Part shown: in pieces, positions 44,001 to 52,738 of the stretch
Layout: the number at the start of each line of letters is the position of its first letter
How positions within the stretch are numbered: the stretch's first letter is position 1
Source: Polyangiaceae bacterium
GTDB lineage: Bacteria; Myxococcota_A; Polyangia; Polyangiales; Polyangiaceae
Direction of reading: 5' to 3'
Length of the DNA: 64,000 nucleotides
NCBI GenBank assembly: GCA_025937835.1
Contig: JAICQO010000023.1
Location: 1 to 64,000, forward strand
Made by a program: the position numbers and the translations under genes
The notes under the pieces: model-generated
Database searches by the model: none
Told to the model about the DNA's origin: nothing
Seen by the model: only the letters and a program-made list of their open reading frames with translations

Positions 44001-45027
44001 CGCGCGTCCCCCACAGCCGGAGCCGGCTCACGCCTCCGTCGGGGAAAATGTTGAGGCGCACGTGGCTGACGCTTCCGCTCGACCTGAGCTCGGCAGGGCC
44101 GAAGAAATGGCGCGTGTCGGCCTCGAGCTTGGTTTCGGCCAAAAGGGGCAGAAAGTCCCGGGATTCGAGCAGCTGGGTGATGCGCGCGCCCGGGGCGTCG
44201 ATGGCCTCGAGCGCAGCGCGATCGGGGTAGTTGCCCTTGAAGTGGTGGGTGTCGACCTCGGCGCAGCGCACCTGGCCGCGCGCCGCGAGCTTCACCAGCA
44301 CCCAGTCGTAACCAGGTCCGCGGCGACGGCGCGTCTCCCAGCCTCCGCCCATGTCGGCGGCGCGCCCGGGGAGCAACAAATGATTCATCGGGCCGAAGTG
44401 CGCGTCCGAGCAAGCCAGGCACGAGGCTCCGTTCTTCAGCGCTGCGAGGTCGACCCAATCGGCGGCGACATGGGTCGCGGCGAGCTCGTCGACGTCGCGC
44501 TCTGCCCAGTTCGGCGCCACGCGGCCGAAGGCGCGGAAACGCGCCACGCCGCCGTCCGGGAAAATGTTGAGGCGCAGGTGCGTGACGGGCGCGGCGGCGA
44601 CGGCCGCGAACAGGTTCTGCGAATCGGGTCGAAGCGGGCTCTCTGGCAAGAGCTCGGTCCAGCTCGCACGCTCGAGCGCGTCGAGCGGCGTCGAGCGCGG
44701 TGCGTTGAGGCCGTCGACCGAGGCGAACGCCGGCTGATTACCGGAAAAATGGCCGGTGTCGATGTCGAAGCCGAGCAGCGTCCCCGGGCTACCGAGCTCG
44801 AGGATCGAGTAGTCGTAGCCCGGCGTGCGCTTTCTGCGGCTTTCCCAGCCGTCCATCCACTTGCCGCGGTCCGTGTATTTGCCTTCGATGAACACGGCGC
44901 GGCCGGGCTCGAGCATCCGGCTCGCGCTCGCGAAGAAGTCGTCGCTCGTGAACAGCACCTTGCCGCCGAAATCGCGTCCGGCGAGGTCGACGAGACCCGT
45001 GAAGGTGGCGGCGCCCGCGGGCTTCAC
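43993..45027 (-). CDS. alc: Allantoicase
   Basis: From GTG 45027, overlapping the allantoinase stop (GTGA), the protein has 344 residues, as expected. It has the two repeats of the family: the first with DDFFASASRMLEPGRAVFIE, KYTDRGKWMDGWESRRKR, GFDIDTGHFSGNQPAFASVD and HLRLNIFPDGGVARFRAFG; the second with MGGGWETRRRRGPGYDW, CAEVDTHHFKGNYPDRAALE and HVRLNIFPDGGVSRLRLWG. It converts allantoate to ureidoglycolate and urea. No ureidoglycolate lyase gene is seen in the cluster, so that last step is elsewhere or spontaneous. Confidence 0.96.
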   Translation of the reverse strand: MKPAGAATFTGLVDLAGRDFGGKVLFTSDDFFASASRMLEPGRAVFIEGKYTDRGKWMDGWESRRKRTPGYDYSILELGSPGTLLGFDIDTGHFSGNQPAFASVDGLNAPRSTPLDALERASWTELLPESPLRPDSQNLFAAVAAAPVTHLRLNIFPDGGVARFRAFGRVAPNWAERDVDELAATHVAADWVDLAALKNGASCLACSDAHFGPMNHLLLPGRAADMGGGWETRRRRGPGYDWVLVKLAARGQVRCAEVDTHHFKGNYPDRAALEAIDAPGARITQLLESRDFLPLLAETKLEADTRHFFGPAELRSSGSVSHVRLNIFPDGGVSRLRLWGTRDG

Positions 45028-46370
45028 GCGCTGGCTCCGCGGCTCAGCAACGGCCGCCCCGTGGGCTCGGCGAGGTGCCCGTCCGCTCCGTACACGCGCT
45101 GCCCTCCGAGCCAGGTTTCCCGAACCTTGCCCGTGAACGTCTTGCCGAGGAACGGCGAGATCCGATGCTTGAAGAACAGCTCGCTCTCCTTCACCTGAAA
45201 CGTGCTCTCGGGATCCCAGATCACGACATCGGCATCGAAGCCCGGAGCGAGCTTGCCCTTTTTGCGCTCGAGGCCGGCAAAGCGTGCCGGCGCCTGGCTC
45301 ATCCAGCGCGAGAGCTGTTCGACGCTGGCGCCGCGGGCGCGCGCTTCGGTCCAGATCGCCGGCAAGCCGAGGCCGAGCGAGGCGATGCCGCCCCAGGCCG
45401 CCTGGAAATCGCCGCGCTCGGGCAGCTTGAGCGCGGGCGTGCACGGGCTGTGGTCGCTGATCACGAAGTCGATCACTCCTTCGAACAACGCGCGCCAGAG
45501 CGCCTCGCGGTTTTCATGTTCCCGGATCGGCGGCGCGCACTTGAAGTGGGTGGCGCCGTCGGGGATCGATTCTGCCTCGAGACACAGGTAGTGGGGGCAG
45601 GTTTCGACCGTAACCGGCAGACCCTCGTCCCTGGCCTGGCGAAGCTGCGGCACCGACCCCGCCGAGGACAGGTGCACGATGTGCACGGGGCAGCCAGTCT
45701 CGCGGCAGAGCCGGATCAACAGCGCGATGGCAGCGTCTTCCCAGGCGGCCGGCCGCGAGCCGAGGTAAGCGCGGTAGGCGCGCGGGTCGTCGCCCGACGC
45801 GGGACCGCCGAGCTCGAGCTCGGCGTGGGCGAGCAGCGGCAGCCCCGAGTCGCGCAACGCCGGCATGGCGCGCCGCAGATCCGCCTCGGTCGACCGCGGG
45901 AATTCTTCGATGCCCGAATCGCACAGGAAGGCCTTGCAGCCGAGCGCGCCCGCTTCGCCGAGCCGGCGGAGCTCGGTCTGGTTGCCGGGGACGACTCCGC
46001 CCCAGAAACCGACATCGACGAACAGATGGCCGCGCGCGCTGTCGAGCTTTTGCTCGAGCGCGGCTCGCGTCGTCGTGACGGGCAGCGAGTTCAGGGGCAT
46101 ATCGACCAGCGACGTGACGCCGCCAGCGGCCGCAGCGCGCGTCGCGGTCTCGAAGCCTTCCCACTCGGTGCGTCCGGGCTCGTTCACGTGCACGTGGCAG
46201 TCCACGAGCCCGGGGGCGAGCACCGATTTGCCGTAGTCGTAGAGCGTCGGCAGCGCCGTTTCGTAGGCTTCGAGCGCGCGGATTTGCCGGCCTTCGATGA
46301 CCACTGTCGCGGGAGCGACGCCCTGCGCGGTGACCACTCGCTCGCTCTTCAGCCCGACTAGCGCGCTCAA
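45024..46370 (-). CDS. allB: Allantoinase
   Basis: I start it at TTG 46370, which overlaps the stop of the flavoprotein gene (TTGA) and has GGAGGAG just before it. This gives 448 residues; an ATG at 46394 would add 8. Amidohydrolase metal motifs are present: LVDCHVHVNEPGRTEWEGF (HxH), LGCKAFLCDSG (carboxylated Lys), LLAHAELELG, CPVHIVHLSSAG and VISDHSPCTPALK (Asp). It hydrolyses allantoin to allantoate. The position between the flavoprotein and allantoicase follows the pathway. Confidence 0.95.
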   Translation of the reverse strand: MSALVGLKSERVVTAQGVAPATVVIEGRQIRALEAYETALPTLYDYGKSVLAPGLVDCHVHVNEPGRTEWEGFETATRAAAAGGVTSLVDMPLNSLPVTTTRAALEQKLDSARGHLFVDVGFWGGVVPGNQTELRRLGEAGALGCKAFLCDSGIEEFPRSTEADLRRAMPALRDSGLPLLAHAELELGGPASGDDPRAYRAYLGSRPAAWEDAAIALLIRLCRETGCPVHIVHLSSAGSVPQLRQARDEGLPVTVETCPHYLCLEAESIPDGATHFKCAPPIREHENREALWRALFEGVIDFVISDHSPCTPALKLPERGDFQAAWGGIASLGLGLPAIWTEARARGASVEQLSRWMSQAPARFAGLERKKGKLAPGFDADVVIWDPESTFQVKESELFFKHRISPFLGKTFTGKVRETWLGGQRVYGADGHLAEPTGRPLLSRGASA

Positions 46371-47767
46371 AACTCCTCCGCTGCGAAAGCGCACAAGCTC
46401 TGGTAGTGCTCTTCGCAGTCTTCGCGGAACAGCGAGCCGGTGATGCCGTGGACCAGGCGCGGGTTCGAGTACTTCATGCCCGAGATGCTGGCGCCGCCGA
46501 AGCCCAGGCTGAGCAGCCCTCCGAACGTGTAGTTGTAGAGCGTCGAAAGATACGGAGCCTCGCCCGGCGTGCGCTCGGTGAACTCGAAGTTCGGCCCGAG
46601 GTAGGGGTGGCGGCCGAGATCGTCGTGGCGTTCGGCTCTGGGCGGCGTGTAGCGGTCGGCCCAGCGCGCGATCTGCGGCTCGATCGCTTCGAGCTCCGGG
46701 CGCAGCTTCAGATCCGTCACGAAGCCGGTGCCGACGATCACGAAGTCGGCCTCGTGGCGCCCGCCCTCGGTTTCAATCGCGATCCGGTCGCCGTCCATCC
46801 GGAGCGACTTCCACGCGGACCCCGGGTGCAGATGAAACCCCGGGTGCTCGCTCGCCCGACGGAAAGTGTCCGCCGGTGGCAGCTGCCCCATCCGCAGGAT
46901 CTGCGAAATGAAGCGCCACTTCTCGGCGTCGCCGAGATCCCCGAGGTGCTTCAAGAATCCGACGAACTCCGCCCAGCGGTAGGCGTTGACGTTGACCAGA
47001 GTCTTGCGCCGAAAATACAGCCGCACTTCGCGAGCGCCCTGCTCGAGCGCGGTCGCGGCGTTGTCGAACGCGGACGCCCCGGCTCCCAGCACCGCGACGC
47101 GCCGACCACGCAGCCGCGCGAAGTCGATGTCATGGCGCGTGTGCGCGTAACGCTCGGGCGGGAGCGCTTTCGAAAGCCATTCGGGCACGTGCCAGTTGCC
47201 GGAGCCCTCGATGCCCGTGGCGAGCACCACGCGGCGGGCGAAGGCGAGCTCTGTGTTCCCTGCTCGTTCGAGCGGCACCCGCCAGGCGCGCTCGGCGGGG
47301 TCGTAACCAAGGGCGCCGACGCGCGTCTCCGGGCTAACCGGGATGCCCAGCGTTCGGCGGTAAAAGCTCAGGTACTCCGCCCAGGTCTCCTTGGGGATCA
47401 GGCCCAGCTTTTCCCAGCTACCCTCGCCATGCACCGACTCGTACCAGCTCCGCGGGGTCAGGCTCGGGATCCCCAGATCCGGGCCGGTCAGGTATTTCGG
47501 GGTGCGCAGGGTGCGCATGCGCGCGAAGCTCAACCACGGTCCGGCGCGATCGAGCGGGTTCTGATCGACCACCAAGAGGTTCCGGATCCGCTCGCGCATC
47601 AGCCCGAAGGCAGCGCTGAGCCCGCTCTGGCCCGCGCCCACGATCAACACGTCCAGGATCGGCTGGCCTTCGCGGGTCGAGCGTGGCGCGAGCCACTCGC
47701 GCTCGGGGTAGCTGAGGAGCTCGAGGTCGCGCCGCACACGCTCGGCCAGGCGATCTTCCGGCGTCAT
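46367..47767 (-). CDS. FAD/NAD(P)-binding monooxygenase-like protein; candidate urate hydroxylase
   Basis: The 466-residue protein has two dinucleotide-binding motifs: FAD at residues 44-49 (VLIVGAGQSGLSAAFG) and NAD(P) at 228-233 (VAVLGAGASAFDNAA). Between them RYAHTRHDIDFARLRG sits where class B flavin monooxygenases carry their His fingerprint. VVDQNPLDRAGPWLSFARMR and ADFVIVGTGFVTDLKLRPEL also fit that superfamily. It is not similar to UaZ (uricase), PuuD or, as far as I can see, class A HpxO. Its start overlaps xdhC and its end overlaps allB, so it is translated within the urate pathway, which otherwise lacks an oxidase. Assigning urate hydroxylation is inference from this gap. Confidence 0.8.
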   Translation of the reverse strand: MTPEDRLAERVRRDLELLSYPEREWLAPRSTREGQPILDVLIVGAGQSGLSAAFGLMRERIRNLLVVDQNPLDRAGPWLSFARMRTLRTPKYLTGPDLGIPSLTPRSWYESVHGEGSWEKLGLIPKETWAEYLSFYRRTLGIPVSPETRVGALGYDPAERAWRVPLERAGNTELAFARRVVLATGIEGSGNWHVPEWLSKALPPERYAHTRHDIDFARLRGRRVAVLGAGASAFDNAATALEQGAREVRLYFRRKTLVNVNAYRWAEFVGFLKHLGDLGDAEKWRFISQILRMGQLPPADTFRRASEHPGFHLHPGSAWKSLRMDGDRIAIETEGGRHEADFVIVGTGFVTDLKLRPELEAIEPQIARWADRYTPPRAERHDDLGRHPYLGPNFEFTERTPGEAPYLSTLYNYTFGGLLSLGFGGASISGMKYSNPRLVHGITGSLFREDCEEHYQSLCAFAAEEF

Positions 47768-48612
47768 ACCGGCTCGTCCGTCTCGGCGGGCTCGATCAGC
47801 TCCTCGAGCACGCGCTGCAAGCGGAGATCCTCGACGGAGCGGAGGTGCGGTGCGGCCTTGTCATGGCGCAGCGCGACGAGCTCCGCCGCGATGCTGATCG
47901 CGATTTCCTCGGGGCCGACGGCGCCGAGGTCGAGCCCCACGGGGGCGTAGACGCGATCCAGCGGCAGCTCTTGTCCGCGCCTGAGGGCGATGCGCTGGAG
48001 CAGCCGGAACACCTTGCGCTTGCTGCCGACGAGCCCGATGTAGCGCGGCCGGCGCTGGATGGACAGCTCGAGCGCCTGCTGATCGAGCCGGTGATCGTGG
48101 GTCACGATCAAGAGCCAGTCGCGGTCCGTGAAGCGGGTTTCGGCCAGCACGCTTGCTGGATCGCGGAGCTCGCGCCGGCACCCGGGAAAGCGCTCCGCCG
48201 TGTTCAGCTCCTCGCGCTCGTCGACCACGGTGAGCTCGAAGCCGATGCGCTGGCAGACCGCGGCCGTTGCCCGGGCGACGTGACCCGCGCCGAACAAGTA
48301 GAGCCGCGGCGCAGCTTCGACGGGCTCGATGAAGATCTCCATCCGCCCGCCGCAGCACATCCCGAGGTCTCGTCCCAGATCTCTCGCCAGTAGCTCGGAC
48401 TTTCCCGTCGCGATCGCCGACTCCAGCGCCCGTTCGACGACTTCTTCGATCGCGCCACCGCCCACGGTTCCGAGGCGCGTGCCGTCCGGACGGAGCAAGA
48501 GCCGTGCGCCCGGGCGTTGCGGCGTGGACCCCGAGACCCGCACCACCGTCGCGAGCGCGCCGCGCCGGCCGCTCTCCAGTACGTCGAGCAATGCTTTGGC
48601 AACCTCGCGCAC
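47764..48612 (-). CDS. xdhC: Xanthine dehydrogenase accessory protein XdhC
   Basis: The 282-residue protein starts at GTG 48612. The N-terminal XdhC_CoxI domain has SGSTPQRPGARLLLRPDGT, GTVGGGAIEEVVERAL and the cysteine motif LGMCCGGRMEIFIEP. The C-terminal Rossmann-like domain has LYLFGAGHVARATAAVCQ, DWLLIVTHDHRLDQQALE, YIGLVGSKRK and the late PVGLDLGAVGPEEIAISIAA. XdhC binds and sulfurates the molybdenum cofactor and inserts it into XdhB. It is the first gene of the minus-strand operon and diverges from xdhA with 145 bases between. Confidence 0.96.
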   Translation of the reverse strand: MREVAKALLDVLESGRRGALATVVRVSGSTPQRPGARLLLRPDGTRLGTVGGGAIEEVVERALESAIATGKSELLARDLGRDLGMCCGGRMEIFIEPVEAAPRLYLFGAGHVARATAAVCQRIGFELTVVDEREELNTAERFPGCRRELRDPASVLAETRFTDRDWLLIVTHDHRLDQQALELSIQRRPRYIGLVGSKRKVFRLLQRIALRRGQELPLDRVYAPVGLDLGAVGPEEIAISIAAELVALRHDKAAPHLRSVEDLRLQRVLEELIEPAETDEPV

Positions 48613-48615
48613 GCT

Positions 48616-48632
48616 GTAAGACGATAGCTTAC
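48616..48632. promoter_or_regulatory. Small dyad at the xdhC start, possible operator
   Basis: GTAAG (48616-48620) and CTTAC (48628-48632) face each other around ACGATAG, only four bases from the xdhC GTG. A TATCGT on the minus strand lies inside it. On the plus side TATCCT at 48737-48742 could be the -10 of xdhA; no good -35 is seen for either gene. Confidence 0.3.
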
Positions 48633-48757
48633 TCAGCCGAGTTGTCCCGAGGGTTTCGTGGAGGGAGCTCGGAGCCAGGCTTTCTGGGTCGAACGCGTTT
48701 CGTAGAACCCCGCCGAGCCGGCGCGCTTTTTTGGCGTATCCTGAGCTTCGGCCTGAG

Positions 48758-50185
48758 ATGAGCGTGCGCTTTCTCTTGAACGGCGAGCGGGTTCATGTCG
48801 GCGACGTGGACCCACACACGACGTTGCTCGGCTGGCTGCGCGAGCGCGGCCTCACCGGCAGCAAGGAGGGCTGCGCCGAGGGCGAGTGCGGCGCGTGCGC
48901 CGTGGCGCTCTTGCGCCGCGGACCCGACGGCACGCCGCGCTACGACGCCGTGAACTCGTGCCTCGTGCCGCTGCCGTCCCTCGACGGACAAAACGTGTGG
49001 ACCGTCGAGGGCGTGGCCGAGCCCGACGGCAGCTTGCATCCGGTACAGGCGGCGCTGGTGGAGCGCGGCGGCTCGCAGTGCGGTTACTGCACACCGGGCT
49101 TCGTTGTCAGCTTGTTCTGCGAATACTACCGGCCGGGGCGCGTCGAGCCCGATCCGGAGTCGATCAGCGGCAACCTGTGTCGTTGCACCGGCTACCGGCC
49201 GATCCTCGACGTGTTGAAGGCGATACCCGCGGCCGCGCCCGAAGATCCGCGGCGTCCGGAGCGGCGCCTGCCCGTCGTCGCGAGCGACACCGAGTCGCGC
49301 CTCGAGCACGTGGCGGGCGCGCGGCGCTTCTTGCTGCCCGAGCGGCTAGAAGCAGTGTTCGAGGCGCTGGAGCGCTTCCCCGAGGCGACCCTGATCGCCG
49401 GCGGCACCGATCTGATGGTGTACGTGAACCAACGGGCAGCTCGCTATCCCGTGCTGGTATCACTCCAAGGCGTGACTGAGCTCCGTCGCTGCGAGGCCGC
49501 CCCTCACGAGCTCGTGCTGGGCGCAGGGCTTCCGCTCTCGGAGCTCGAGGCCGAGCTCGCCGAGCGGTGCCGGGGCGAGCTCGGCCTGCTGGAGCAGCTC
49601 TTGCCGCTGTTTTCGTCGCGGCTGATCCGCAACCGGGCGACGCTCGGTGGCAACCTCGGTACGGCCTCGCCGATCGGTGATTCGCCGCCGGCGCTGCTCG
49701 CCCTGGACGCCGAGCTCACGCTGGTTTCGAGGGGCGGCGCGAGACGCGTGCCGCTCATCGAATTCTTTACGGGCTACCGCGAGAGCCTGCTCCGCGCGGG
49801 AGAGTTGATCGTGTCCGTGCACGTGCCGCGGCCCGCGCCGCGTTTTCAGCGCTTCTACAAGGTGAGCAAGCGCGTGCTCGACGACATTTCGACGGTCGCC
49901 GCTGCGTTCGGGCTCGATCTGGATGCCGCGGGTAGGGTCGAGCGCTTGCGGATCGCCTTCGGCGGCGTCGCGGCGACACCGGTGCGCGCGCTCGCAGCGG
50001 AGTCGGCGGCGCGCGGCCTTCCCTGGGATCGCGCGACCGTCGAAGGGCTGCTCGACGCGGTTTCGGCGGCCGCGACGCCGATCACGGACCACCGAGGAAG
50101 CGCCGAGTACCGCCGGGCGATGGTGCGACGGCTGTTCCAGAAGTTCTTCGCGGACACGGCGCTCGCGGCGGAGGCTGCAGAATGA
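48758..50185 (+). CDS. xdhA: Xanthine dehydrogenase small subunit (2Fe-2S and FAD domains)
   Basis: From ATG 48758 (MSVRFLLNGERVHVGDVDPH) the protein has 475 residues. It carries both iron-sulfur clusters: the plant-type site GSKEGCAEGECGACAV and the alpha-helical site CGYCTPGFVVS with CRCTGYRPILDV. The FAD domain has ATLIAGGTDLMVYVNQ, LIRNRATLGGNLGTASPIGD and KVSKRVLDDISTVAAAFGLD. It passes electrons from the molybdenum centre in XdhB to FAD and NAD. Its stop overlaps the xdhB start (ATGA). Confidence 0.97.
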   Translation: MSVRFLLNGERVHVGDVDPHTTLLGWLRERGLTGSKEGCAEGECGACAVALLRRGPDGTPRYDAVNSCLVPLPSLDGQNVWTVEGVAEPDGSLHPVQAALVERGGSQCGYCTPGFVVSLFCEYYRPGRVEPDPESISGNLCRCTGYRPILDVLKAIPAAAPEDPRRPERRLPVVASDTESRLEHVAGARRFLLPERLEAVFEALERFPEATLIAGGTDLMVYVNQRAARYPVLVSLQGVTELRRCEAAPHELVLGAGLPLSELEAELAERCRGELGLLEQLLPLFSSRLIRNRATLGGNLGTASPIGDSPPALLALDAELTLVSRGGARRVPLIEFFTGYRESLLRAGELIVSVHVPRPAPRFQRFYKVSKRVLDDISTVAAAFGLDLDAAGRVERLRIAFGGVAATPVRALAAESAARGLPWDRATVEGLLDAVSAAATPITDHRGSAEYRRAMVRRLFQKFFADTALAAEAAE

Positions 50186-52503
50186 GCAGCGTCGGTAAGC
50201 CGCTGCCGCACGAGTCCGCCGGCCTGCACGTGACGGGCAAGGCCCGCTACGTGGACGACCTGGTTCCGACGCTAGCGGGCACGCTGCACGCTTACCCGGT
50301 GCTCGCGCCGCATCCCCACGCGCGCGTGCTCGCGATCGACGCCGTCGCTTGCCGGGCCTTGCCGGGCGTGGTGACGGTGCTCACCGCAGCAGACGTTTCC
50401 GGCGAAAACGACACTGGACCCGCGCGCCACGACGAGCCGCTGTTCCCGTCCGAGGTCGCGTTCGCGAGCCAGCCCGTTGCGTGGGTGCTCGCCGAGACCG
50501 AGGAGCAGGCGCGGCTCGGGGCGGCCGAGGTCCGCGTCGGCTATGAGCCGCTCCCGGCCGTGCTGTCGATCGAACAGGCCATCGCCGAGAATAACTTTCT
50601 CACGGAGGAAGAGCGCATTTGCCGCGGTGATCCGCAGCGAGCGCTGGCCTCGGCGCGTTTCCGCACGGCGGGCGAGCTATTCATCGGCGGGCAGGAGCAT
50701 TTCTACCTCGAGACGCAGGCCGCGCTCGCCTTCGTCGACGAAACCGGCAGTGTGTTCGTTCATTCCTCGACCCAGCACCCGTCCGAGACACAAGAGATCG
50801 TGGCGCGTGTCCTCGGCCTGCCGAAGAACGAGGTCGTGGTGCAGTGCCTGCGCATGGGCGGCGCTTTCGGCGGCAAGGAGGTGCAGGCGAACGCGTGGGC
50901 CGCGGTCGCCGCGCTCGGCGCCGTGAAGACGCGGCGCCCGGTGCGGGTGCGCCTGTCGCGGCAACACGACATGCTGACTACCGGCAAGCGGCACCCGTTC
51001 CTGGGCCGCTTCGAGGTCGGCTTCGGCGCGGACGGCCTGCTCGAGGCGGTTCGGATCGAGCTCTACTCCGACGGCGGCTACAGCCTCGACCTCAGCTCGC
51101 CGGTGCTGATGCGCGCGCTGTTCCACGTCGACAACTGTTACTACCTGCCGAACATCGAGGTGCGGGGCCGGCCGTGCCGCACGAATACCACGTCACACAC
51201 GGCCTTTCGCGGCTTCGGCGGACCGCAGGGCATGCTCGTGATCGAAGAGATCCTCGATCGCGTAGCGCGAAAGCTCGAGTTATCGCCGCACGTGGTGCGG
51301 GAGCGGAACTTCTATCGGCCCGGGCAGACCGCGCACTACGGGCAGGTCGTGAAAGACGCCGAGCGCATCGCGCGGATCTGGACAGAGCTCCGCGCTTCGA
51401 GCGACTTCGACGCGCGCTGGGAGGCGGTCCAGCGGTTCAACGCGGAGCACCCCGAGACCAAGCGCGGCCTCGCGATCACGCCCGTCAAGTTCGGCATCTC
51501 GTTCACGACCGCCTTCTTCAATCAGGCGGGTGCGCTGGTCCTGGTTTACAAGGACGGAACCGTGCAGGTGAACCACGGCGGCACCGAGATGGGGCAGGGG
51601 CTTCACACCAAGATCCTCGCCATTGCCGCGGACGCGCTCGGGCTGCCCGCCAGCGCCGTGCGCGTGATGGCGACGCGCACGGACAAGGTCCCGAACACCT
51701 CCGCCACGGCCGCTTCGAGCGGCTCGGACCTGAACGGCGCCGCGGTGCGCGCGGCCTGCGACGAGATCCGCGGGCGGCTCGCCGAGATCGCCGCGCGGCG
51801 CTTCCTCACCGAGCCGGAGGCCGTGCGCTTCGAGGACGGCCGGGTCTTTCGGCCCGGCTTTCCCGAACACAGCGCGAGCTTCGGCGAGATCGCCGCCGAG
51901 GGATACCTGGCGCGGCTCCCGCTTTTTGCCACGGGCTATTACCGCACCCCGAACATCCATTTCGACCGCGCGAGCGGCACCGGCAAGCCGTTCCACTACT
52001 ACGCCTACGGAGCCGCCGTGAGCGAGGTCGAGGTCGACGGTTTCACCGGTCAGTACCGGCTACTCCGAACCGACATCTTGCACGACGTCGGCGATTCCCT
52101 GTCGCCGCTCGTCGATCGCGGTCAAGTCGAGGGCGGCTTCATCCAGGGCGTGGGCTGGCTGACGACGGAGGAGCTGGTGTGGTCGGATGGCGTGCTCAAG
52201 ACGAACGGCGCCTCGACCTACAAGCTACCGACGCTCGGCGAGTGTCCCCCCGTGTTTCGCGTCGAGCTTTTGACGCGCGCGCGCGAGCCCGACGTGATCC
52301 ACGGCAGCAAGGCCGTTGGCGAGCCGCCGTTCATGCTCGCGTTCAGCGTGCGCGAGGCCCTGCGCGCCGCCGTAGCGGCCTTCGGCTCCGGCGGCATCGT
52401 CGAGCTCGCGAGCCCGGCCACACCGGAGGCCGTCTTCTGGGCCATCGAAAAGACGCGCGCTCGCACGGCCTGCACCACCTCACGAACGAATGCGGCGGAG
52501 TGA
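50182..52503 (+). CDS. xdhB: Xanthine dehydrogenase large, molybdopterin-binding subunit
   Basis: The 773-residue protein has the normal length. Family motifs are QEHFYLETQAALAF, SSTQHPSETQEIVARVLGLP, MGGAFGGKEVQAN, FRGFGGPQGMLVIEEILD, VNHGGTEMGQGLHTKI, and TSATAA-like TSATAASSGSDLNGAA. The catalytic Glu is Glu714 in KAVGEPPFMLAFSVREAL. It oxidises hypoxanthine to xanthine and xanthine to urate at a Mo-pterin centre matured by XdhC. There is no signal peptide, so the enzyme is cytoplasmic. The gene ends next to a large inverted-repeat element. Confidence 0.97.
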   Translation: MSSVGKPLPHESAGLHVTGKARYVDDLVPTLAGTLHAYPVLAPHPHARVLAIDAVACRALPGVVTVLTAADVSGENDTGPARHDEPLFPSEVAFASQPVAWVLAETEEQARLGAAEVRVGYEPLPAVLSIEQAIAENNFLTEEERICRGDPQRALASARFRTAGELFIGGQEHFYLETQAALAFVDETGSVFVHSSTQHPSETQEIVARVLGLPKNEVVVQCLRMGGAFGGKEVQANAWAAVAALGAVKTRRPVRVRLSRQHDMLTTGKRHPFLGRFEVGFGADGLLEAVRIELYSDGGYSLDLSSPVLMRALFHVDNCYYLPNIEVRGRPCRTNTTSHTAFRGFGGPQGMLVIEEILDRVARKLELSPHVVRERNFYRPGQTAHYGQVVKDAERIARIWTELRASSDFDARWEAVQRFNAEHPETKRGLAITPVKFGISFTTAFFNQAGALVLVYKDGTVQVNHGGTEMGQGLHTKILAIAADALGLPASAVRVMATRTDKVPNTSATAASSGSDLNGAAVRAACDEIRGRLAEIAARRFLTEPEAVRFEDGRVFRPGFPEHSASFGEIAAEGYLARLPLFATGYYRTPNIHFDRASGTGKPFHYYAYGAAVSEVEVDGFTGQYRLLRTDILHDVGDSLSPLVDRGQVEGGFIQGVGWLTTEELVWSDGVLKTNGASTYKLPTLGECPPVFRVELLTRAREPDVIHGSKAVGEPPFMLAFSVREALRAAVAAFGSGGIVELASPATPEAVFWAIEKTRARTACTTSRTNAAE

Positions 52504-52508
52504 GCAGG

Positions 52509-52733
52509 AAAGTCGTGGGCGGTGTTCGCCGCAAAGGCGCAAAGATCGCCAAGAGTCGCAAAGGGGATTGGGTTTGCGCTGCGAGTCGGAGCGGCCCACG
52601 GAAAAGCCGGTCTGAGTCTTTACGTCGGGGCGCGGTGCCCCTCAGAGCGACCCCCAAAAAATCTTTGCGAGTCTTTGCGACCTTTGCGTCTTTGCGGCAA
52701 AATCTCGCCACGACTTTTTCGGCAAAATCTCGC
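52509..52733. repeat. Long imperfect inverted-repeat element built from CGCAAAG units
   Basis: Core arms 52528-52563 and 52663-52698 (36 bases each) are inverted copies with 32 of 36 positions matching, each made of four near-tandem units of the GCAAAG-GTC type. Outer arms AAAGTCGTGG (52509-52518) and its complement (52708-52717) extend the pairing. A 14-base direct repeat CGGCAAAATCTCGC occurs at 52695-52708 and 52720-52733. The loop is 99 bases with no gene. It fills the gap between the convergent xdhB and radC genes. Confidence 0.8.
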
Positions 52734-52738
52734 TCGGT

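Noticed and set aside
48613-48757. Purine riboswitch between xdhC and xdhA
   Set aside because: The 145-base gap lacks the three-way-junction core and conserved loops; only a short 5-bp dyad is seen.
52343-52711. 122-codon open frame antisense to the xdhB end and the repeat element
   Set aside because: It covers both a conserved enzyme end and an inverted repeat; the product is low-complexity Arg-rich sequence.
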